From Paenibacillus sp. FSL R5-0623 (GTDB taxonomy: Bacteria; Bacillota; Bacilli; Paenibacillales; Paenibacillaceae): DNA of 64,000 bases. Below are positions 58,501 to 64,000 of the stretch, piece after piece. Both the position numbers and the translations under genes were made by a program. Position 1 is the first letter of the stretch; every line of letters begins with the position of its first letter. The stretch lies in contig NZ_CP150233.1 in the NCBI RefSeq assembly GCF_037974265.1, positions 3,720,001 to 3,784,000 of the forward strand, given 5' to 3'. The notes under the pieces were generated by a model. It worked only from the letters and a program-made list of their open reading frames with translations, did not search any database and was not told where the DNA came from.

Positions 58501-61177
58501 GAATGGCTACTATACCATGAAGCTGAATGGTGCAGATGCCGGACAGTTTTATGTTCAGAACAATGAAGGCGTTGCCATGTTTCAGATGGGTAGCGTGCAG
58601 CGTGCTGAATTGATCATTGAAAAGTCAGCCGGCGGTGAAAATGAAGCTCCGCAAATTACTGTAGAGCTGGCGACACAACATCCACAGGCGTTGATTCCAT
58701 TTATGCTGAATGGGATTGTAACCGATGATGGCGCGCCGGAAGGAACTCTGTCTTACCAATGGGAAGTGGTCAGTGCCCCAGAAGGCGCCAAGCTAACCTT
58801 TACTCATCCGAAAGCAAGCATTACACAGGCTACGGGTACCAAAGCAGGCTCATATAAGGTTAAGCTTAGTGCAAGTGATGGACAACTGACTGGCTCCAGC
58901 CAGGTAATCTTCGAACTGGCTTCACCGCCGGATAAACAGCCTCCAGCAATTGGCCACGTAACTGCGGTTCAGGATGTTGCAAATAACAGTATCGTGGTAT
59001 TGTCCGGGGAGGCCATTCCTGACCCTGTGCATAGCGAGGCAGAAGAACCCCAGTTGAAGTACACTTGGGCCGTCAAGCAAAAGCCTGAAGGTTCAGCGGA
59101 CATTTCCTTTGTGGATGGTGACAAAACAGCGGCCTATGCGCGTGTAAGCATGGCAGGCACCTACACGTTTACTTTCAGTGCTGCAGACGGAGATAAGAAG
59201 GCCAGCAAGGATATAACGATAGAGATTAAGGAAGATACCGTTGACGTTTACCGGGCACTCAGCGTGGTCACCAAGAAGGATATTGAACCAGAACTTCCTA
59301 GACAAATCTATATTCTGTCAGAGGAAGGGTATCTAGAGCAGGAAATCACTTGGGATGCTATTGATCCAAGTAGCTATGCTAGTGTAGGCCAATTTGAAGC
59401 CAGAGGAACGGTCAATGGAAGTGCGTTGGAGGTATGGGCTACCGTACATGTCGTGAATACTGAGCTGCAAAATGCGGCGCTGACAGCCAAGGCTTCCGCT
59501 AGCTTCTCTGGTGGCGACGGTTATCCGGAAGCGATGAATAACGGCATTGAACCTAAAAGCTCGGCAGATTTCTCTCCGAACCGAGGTGCCCCCAACAGTG
59601 CATGGCATAACTGGGGTAGAGAAGGAGATCCAGCATGGGTGACGTATGAATGGGATCAGCCATTCCTGGCCTCATCCATGGATGTATATGTATTTCAAGA
59701 CAACGGCGGGAACTTTCGTCCAAAGGATATGCAACTTATGCTTCGCGGCGAAGATGGGAAATGGTACACCCCGCGGGACATAAAGGGATTGGGCAATGAA
59801 CTTAATAAATACAACACGACTACCTTTGAGCCAGCATATATTACAGGTGTTCGTATGGACATGAAGCCTTCCGTTAATGGCAGCGGTATTCTGGAATGGA
59901 AGGTATACGGCTATACCGGAGCGGTAGATAAGTCAGAACTGATTAAGGTCTATAACTATGTAAATACATTAAATACTTCGAACCTTGCAGATCCTGGTCT
60001 TGCGCCAATCGAAGCGGCGAAGACAGATGCATCTGCTGTGATCAAGAATATGAATGCCACAGACGAAGAAGTTAGCCTGGCGCTTGAGAAGCTGTTGATG
60101 GATTTGCGCCTGCTCAGTCCGAGAGACGGCAATATGGCCTTCCTCGCAAATGCTTCTTCCAGCTATACCTCTCCTTGGGAGAGTCTGGCTGCAGTACACG
60201 ACGGAAAGAAAGATGGCAATAACATTTTGCATTGGGGAACCTGGGGCCATGAGGGCGCAGAGGAGTGGGTGCAATATGAATGGCCGCAGGGTGCCACCGT
60301 CCGGAGTTCGAATCTGGTGCTGTGGTCAGATGGCGGCGGAATCAAGCCGCCTACCCAAATTGTATATTCCTACATCCCGGCGGATAGCGCAACTGATGAA
60401 TGGGTAACAGCGGGAACGGTTACGGAGGGAATCAAAGTGGTTGAACATACTCCAGCGGAATCCTCCAATCCGTACACGTTTGACTCGGTGCTGAATGTAA
60501 AGGCAGTGCGAGTAACCCTGACCAAGCAATCACAGGCAGACGATAACGGTGTAGGCCTATGGGAATGGGAAGTTCACCAGGCCGGATCCACTCAAGATCG
60601 CGAGGCTCCAGTAACACCAGCCGGGGTGGCACCGTCCGTTCTCCATGGAGATGACGGCAAACTGATCGGTGTGACAACAGAAATGGAGTATAGGAAGGAA
60701 GGCGAAGAAGAATATATTGCAATTGCAGGAATTGAGGTCACAGGTCTCACCGCCGGTAAATATTATGTCCGGTATATGAAGACCGGTTCGCTGAGCGCCA
60801 GCCTGGATAAGGAAGTCGTTATTCCGGAAGCGCAGACACAGGAGCAGGTTGCACCCGATGCGAGTGGGTGGGTAATCTCACACGCCAATTCGGATACCGG
60901 CATAAAAGGCATAATTGAGGGTTTGAATGATACGATGGAATACCGGAAGCTGGGCGAAGAAGACTACACGCCTGTTACAGATTCAAGTATCAACGATCTG
61001 GAGCCTGGCAGCTATCAGATCCGGTATGCAGCCACAGACAGCCTAAAGGCAAGTCCGCCGGTAACCGTGGACATTCGCAATGAAACCAAGGCAGACAGAG
61101 AGGCACCAACAGCGGAAGGACTCGTCATTAGACCGCCTACAGCAGCAGGCGGGAATGATGGCAGAATGAAAATGTGA
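55538..61177 (+). CDS. Giant secreted multidomain protein (DUF5695-like, Ig-like, F5/8C modules), first part
   Basis: The ATG at 55538 follows AGGAGGT. The signal peptide is cleaved near VSALPAAA. Residues about 40-980 form one large domain resembling DUF5695-type secreted proteins, with aromatic-rich motifs such as SSGMDLNTSHWGDDW and GEGWWNFQYTASL that suggest a carbohydrate-active fold. PKD/Ig-like domains, a bacterial Ig-like domain of the Big_4 type, a discoidin (F5/8 type C) domain, a FIVAR-like helical module, a second discoidin domain and repeats starting MEYRK follow. The frame breaks at 61177 by loss of one base in an A-run near 61165. The family substrate is unknown; arabinan side chains are suggested only by location. 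Confidence 0.75.
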   Translation: MTMISKKWKPLMIALLLAFSSLPLQVSALPAAATAAAKTGISNASLSAKVGDLGQIEELYINNNPANKQGEPINFVLPNTTSPQNGTEHQWMGEMIFSYRAGDSGQFPDNRDGFVEVDTNKTLAAGGSTQYSTINPDNPYMNKTATADGKKVEVNYIGQNLNSTDQRVMKGFDVKSVFNMETDDGSMLWEITVKNKSNQYIEFGDIGLPMPWNNKYQTLSDTYDDRVTVHNFAGADSGYSYAIRTSGEGNFMLFTPVPESGARIEYVDYWMHEAGERRAADTFKNWTGDSGGWYPGLNVLYIHSKEIQKTGRGYFTDASSLVLGPDESKTYKFKFSAVRGGDNTPQESAQSPNNSSTSMEDREANLRSILYKSGMIDAVAVPGFQTAINMPVKLDLHYDDNIVDVQSIDIQNVAENDPFDEAHIPDIKPGKSRKEMVDNSRAGRGLSNGNPGYNESVEFVETKIVNGEQHHIYSLQFDSIGNNSVRINYKLKDGNEWVDKFTQYEFNVLAELDAISDAHSDFMVQKTQDKNPESPTYGNYFDWYLSSGMDLNTSHWGDDWSHDNINFMTMKNYLAPNPDEIRSIESYLIDFMWERYMKNTQDSYIVANWLKDSGAYTDKDKPYTRTFSEIMEATGFFNMYRIQKAYPNLIEYRESPQFYLEKAYNIYYKRVSTGAIGFYGEQQIPDMIEALKEEGMQNESTNLQKKFALDKGRNMTRATYPYGSEFEYDNTGEEGAYAAAKALRTYYPADALTGAAEKSMEMADWKTRAMRGIQPTWFHYSVPVFRGGEGWWNFQYTASLAGYIMDDWLRYENDGRSVEQKAIAQQRNYAAKISNFNAVNMGQISANSVGGTSWRYSMYKGGTGTKDVYDGGSRVMSNGWNDFSGESEEGLYGSLLSISSDIVTDPIFGLFGYGALVTDEGDSYNITPKDGFGKRINLIDEKIYLELESDKVESAQIQKDGKGFTLQLLNPSGKEHTSRILFDGVGMENGYYTMKLNGADAGQFYVQNNEGVAMFQMGSVQRAELIIEKSAGGENEAPQITVELATQHPQALIPFMLNGIVTDDGAPEGTLSYQWEVVSAPEGAKLTFTHPKASITQATGTKAGSYKVKLSASDGQLTGSSQVIFELASPPDKQPPAIGHVTAVQDVANNSIVVLSGEAIPDPVHSEAEEPQLKYTWAVKQKPEGSADISFVDGDKTAAYARVSMAGTYTFTFSAADGDKKASKDITIEIKEDTVDVYRALSVVTKKDIEPELPRQIYILSEEGYLEQEITWDAIDPSSYASVGQFEARGTVNGSALEVWATVHVVNTELQNAALTAKASASFSGGDGYPEAMNNGIEPKSSADFSPNRGAPNSAWHNWGREGDPAWVTYEWDQPFLASSMDVYVFQDNGGNFRPKDMQLMLRGEDGKWYTPRDIKGLGNELNKYNTTTFEPAYITGVRMDMKPSVNGSGILEWKVYGYTGAVDKSELIKVYNYVNTLNTSNLADPGLAPIEAAKTDASAVIKNMNATDEEVSLALEKLLMDLRLLSPRDGNMAFLANASSSYTSPWESLAAVHDGKKDGNNILHWGTWGHEGAEEWVQYEWPQGATVRSSNLVLWSDGGGIKPPTQIVYSYIPADSATDEWVTAGTVTEGIKVVEHTPAESSNPYTFDSVLNVKAVRVTLTKQSQADDNGVGLWEWEVHQAGSTQDREAPVTPAGVAPSVLHGDDGKLIGVTTEMEYRKEGEEEYIAIAGIEVTGLTAGKYYVRYMKTGSLSASLDKEVVIPEAQTQEQVAPDASGWVISHANSDTGIKGIIEGLNDTMEYRKLGEEDYTPVTDSSINDLEPGSYQIRYAATDSLKASPPVTVDIRNETKADREAPTAEGLVIRPPTAAGGNDGRMKM

Positions 61178-61740
61178 CTGTCGATATGGAGTACCGGAAG
61201 GTGGATCAAGGGGGCTACATGCCGGTGAGTGGAACCAGCATTGAAGGCCTCGAAGCTGGCAGCTACGAGCTCCGGTACGCCGGGACGGATATGAGCAATC
61301 CAAGTCCTGCTATCTTGATCGTTGTGCCTGACGGAACCAAGCAGGAGCAAAATCCGCCGTCCAGTGCAGAGGTCAAGGCTGTAAATGTCAGTGCAGCTGG
61401 AGCCAAGGATGGTAAGATCACTGGTGTAAGTCCAGTAATGGAATACCGGCAACTGGGAGTGGACGCTGGCAGCTGGAATGCGATCACAGGCACAGAGGTT
61501 ACAGGTCTTGGCAACGGAATCTATGAAGTGAGATTCAAAGAGACGGCAACTCATTATGCGAGCCAATCCCTTACTGTCGTTATCAGCAATCCAGTCATCA
61601 ATCCGAAGCCTACGGAAACACCGCCGTCAATGGATGCACCTGTGTCAGTGACCACACCTTCACCGGTTCCTGAAAACATCAAAGTCGAAGGTAATTGGAT
61701 TAAGATTGTGGCACTAAAAGACGGATACCAAAACCGGTAA
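61168..61740 (+). pseudogene. Giant protein, middle segment in shifted frame
   Basis: This segment continues the same repeats (MEYRKVDQGGYMPV, GLEAGSYELRYAGT and MEYRQLGVDAGSW) in the -1 frame, so it is clearly part of the same gene. It breaks again near 61717 with one extra base; the frame then returns to the original one. Confidence 0.7.
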
Positions 61741-62854
61741 AGCTAAAGGAGCACCCATCCGGCAGGAAGACCTTAATGAGGCTCTGGAGCATGTAAAGGC
61801 GAATAGCAATAATATTAAAACAATTATGGTGGATATTCCGAAAGCAGAGGGAGCCCATTCCTATGCGGTTGAGCTTCCTGCAGCTGCACTAACCGCAGCG
61901 CATGCCAACATCAAGATCGAAATTAACACGGAATTTGGAACCATTGCAGTACCTTCTAATTTGCTAAAGTATGTATCAGATGCCAAAAATGTGGAACTGT
62001 CACTGAGCCGGCTAGATACTGTAAAGCTTCATTCAGATGTAAAATCAGTGATAGCCAGCAGACCTGTTATTGCATTCGCTGTCCAATTAGATGGAGAAGA
62101 AATGGCAACCTTGAATGCACCGGTTGAAATCAGACTGCCTTATACTCCTGATGTTGAAGAATTGGCCAATTCCAAATACCTTACAGTTTCGTACATGGCT
62201 GCAAATAGTACATTTGTTCAGCTACTGAATGGTAAATACGACAGTGCTCTACAAGCCATGGTTTTTCCAGCGGCAAATACAGGTCAATATGCAGTTGTTT
62301 ATACGAAGAAGTTCTTCAATGATGTCATCAAGGATTCGTGGTACGCACCAGCAGTTGAAACAATGGCGTCCAAAGGATTCATCGACGGGACATCAGCAAC
62401 AAGCTTTAGTCCTGAGCAAAAGGTCACAAGAGGTGAGTATCTAGCTTGGTTGGTAAGGACACTGGATCTCAAAGCAGAGTTCAACACCACCTTCAGTGAT
62501 ATGAAGCGAACAGACCTTTATTATGAGGAAATCGGAATCGCCAAAGCACTCGGGATCGCCCTGGGCACGAACGGCAGCTTCTATCCGGAAACGGAAATTG
62601 CTAGACAAGATTTGGCTGTGCTGACCATGCGGGCTTTACGAGCAGTGGGCAAAACCGAGCAGACCCATACAGCCGAGGATCTCAAGAGATTTACAGATGC
62701 GGCAAATGTAGCAGAGTACGCAGTTGATGACATGGCTGCAATGGTTAAAATGGGTTTCATAAACGGGCGAAGCAATGTCACCTTGAGTCCTGCTGGAACG
62801 ACAAGCAGAGCAGAAGCTGCTCAGGTTCTGTGTAAGATTTTCTTGCAGCTATAA
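61717..62854 (+). pseudogene. Giant protein, C-terminal part with three SLH domains
   Basis: In the original frame again (TKTGKAKGAPIRQEDLNEAL onward), a beta-rich domain is followed by three S-layer homology domains in the last 180 residues: DSWYAPAVETMASKGFIDG, YYEEIGIAKALGIALGT and YAVDDMAAMVKMGFINGRS. They would bind pyruvylated wall polymer and hold the protein on the cell surface. The region from 61826 could also be read as a free SLH protein, but it has no signal peptide or ribosome site. Confidence 0.75.
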
Positions 62855-62858
62855 TTAA

Positions 62859-62911
62859 AGAAACCGACCTTGATCCTGTTTCATGCAGGACCAAGGTCGG
62901 TTTCCTTTTTA
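62859..62911 (+). terminator. Terminator of the giant gene
   Basis: AAACCGACCTTGATCCTG and the matching GCAGGACCAAGGTCGGTTT form a long stem around TTTCAT, followed by CCTTTTT. It is also suitable for the convergent MFS gene. Confidence 0.85.
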
Positions 62912-63003
62912 GGGAGTGCTTCAAGCATGATGCCGTGCCCAATGTTAATTACCCATACCTGGAAAAACTTAAAAATCTAAATTATCCCGTTGAATTGGCG
63001 TAG

Positions 63004-64000
63004 TTAAGTCGAGATTTGCGGTTCATCTACAGGCTGTCGTCCACTTACCACAAGCATAATTACAGCAACAATGATAAGTATAAAGCAAAAGATAAATGAG
63101 TATCGGTAACCCACAATGCTGGCTACTCCACCACCAACAAGACTACCAATCAGCCTGCCGATAGTGGATGAATTAGAATAGAGTGTGGAAGCATATCCCG
63201 GCATACTAGGCAGCAGGTCCTGAATGTAGCTAATTCCAATCGCAGAAATGACCGCGACAAAAACAGCGAGCAAAATTTGTGCTGCAAGCATTTGCCACAT
63301 CTCGTTCGAGATAAGGATAACGAAATAATAAGCTCCTCCAAAAATAGCCCCGCAAAACACCAAGATTCGGTTACTATACTTTGCACTAAGTAGACCGAGT
63401 ACAATCATAAAGGGAATTTCCAGCGCAGCACATATACTGCTGACTAAACCGACATGACTTGTCGTTCCCCCAAGATTGTTTGTAATAAAGAGAGCCGTGT
63501 TTATGGTGCTCATCCAATGAGCCGTATACATGAGTATCATAATGAGAAAAGGAATTAGAATATCCCGGTTTTGAGCCAGTCGGAAACTTTTTATATTCGC
63601 TTCAGCATTACTGCTCTTCATTTCTGTGTTTGATTTGAGAAACAGGAAAACAAGCAGAGCTACGAGCAGGAAAGCTCCGATCGTCCCCAAAAAAATCCCC
63701 TTAAATCCAATAGCAGTGAGTAATAAAGTGCCGATTAAAGGACCTGTAATAAAGCCGAGAGAGAAAGCAGAACGCAAGGTGGAATTAGCAAACGCACGCT
63801 CCGTAAAATGACTCTTTATCACTGCTTCTCTGGAAATAGCGAACAACTGGGGCATCCCTAGTGCACCAAGGGCAGTAAACACAGTCATGTAAATGAACAA
63901 CATCGGAAAATCTTGAATGAACAAGTATCCACTGAAGGCCAGGACATTAGAGAGAGTAGAGAAAAGATAAATGCTCTTCCGATTCAAGCCGAGGTCAGAA
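63004..64000 (-). CDS. MFS transporter (sugar efflux SetB-like), 5' end outside the window
   Basis: At least 332 residues of a major facilitator protein with about ten visible membrane helices; the frame stays open to the right edge of the window (SDLGLNRKSIYLF at the cut), so 50-70 N-terminal residues are missing. The loop before the cut resembles the DxxGxRR-type motif between helices 2 and 3. The helix SLGFITGPLIGTLLLTAIG, shown here in part, fits the sugar efflux (Set) subgroup. Substrate unknown. Confidence 0.85.
   Translation of the reverse strand, partial: SDLGLNRKSIYLFSTLSNVLAFSGYLFIQDFPMLFIYMTVFTALGALGMPQLFAISREAVIKSHFTERAFANSTLRSAFSLGFITGPLIGTLLLTAIGFKGIFLGTIGAFLLVALLVFLFLKSNTEMKSSNAEANIKSFRLAQNRDILIPFLIMILMYTAHWMSTINTALFITNNLGGTTSHVGLVSSICAALEIPFMIVLGLLSAKYSNRILVFCGAIFGGAYYFVILISNEMWQMLAAQILLAVFVAVISAIGISYIQDLLPSMPGYASTLYSNSSTIGRLIGSLVGGGVASIVGYRYSFIFCFILIIVAVIMLVVSGRQPVDEPQIST

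Overview
The window looks like a chromosomal segment of a Paenibacillus-type Gram-positive spore former. The reasons are strong AGGAGG-type ribosome binding sites, many TTG and GTG starts, SLH-domain surface anchoring, a YesM/YesN two-component pair beside a secreted GH16 enzyme, decayed gerA germination genes, LexA and CsoR boxes of the Bacillales type, and large carbohydrate-use loci. No rRNA, tRNA, CRISPR array or complete insertion sequence was seen. One 37-codon IS3-type transposase fragment is present.

Layout. 0.3-9 kb: phosphotransferase, small membrane protein, TetR regulator with an Old Yellow Enzyme-family gene sharing a 16-bp palindrome, IS remnant, MetX-like hydrolase divergent from a LysR regulator, methyltransferase, class III fructose bisphosphatase. 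9-10 kb: a seven-repeat RCC1-like protein. 10.1-15.5 kb: a copper locus (copZ, copA, His-rich lipoprotein, sulfite-reductase-like protein, HMA protein lacking one metal Cys, glutaredoxin, then csoR) with three CsoR-type operators. 15.8-19.3 kb: surface or structural proteins and a broken TetR gene. 19.5-24.5 kb: uppP, an SOS-controlled uvrX/yolD cluster, and a decayed gerA operon. 24.7-27.1 kb: amidohydrolase divergent from MarR, and a GlsB-type membrane protein.

27.3-34.6 kb is a polysaccharide sensing unit: lipoprotein binding protein, YesM-like kinase, YesN-like regulator and a GH16 beta-glucanase with a cre-like site. 34.8-38.8 kb is accessory: orphan immunity proteins, a PhzF fragment, an XRE regulator under a promoter built on three 23-bp repeats, and an AAA ATPase. 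39.4-45.6 kb: kbl-tdh threonine catabolism, broken dehydrogenase genes, aldo/keto reductase divergent from MerR, and two frameshifted small genes. 46-62.9 kb is an arabinan or arabino-oligosaccharide locus: AraR-like regulator, ABC importer without its ATPase, GH43, GH127, AraC regulator and a giant SLH-anchored protein interrupted by two opposite frameshifts. The right edge cuts an MFS transporter.

The most unusual feature is a family of modular intergenic repeats, about a dozen copies. Each combines a GACAAGAACAT-like box, a terminator hairpin of variable sequence, and either a second long stem or AACTAACGGG...TAGTT boxes. Several lie directly against truncated genes. All assignments come from reading motifs by eye; no database search was run.
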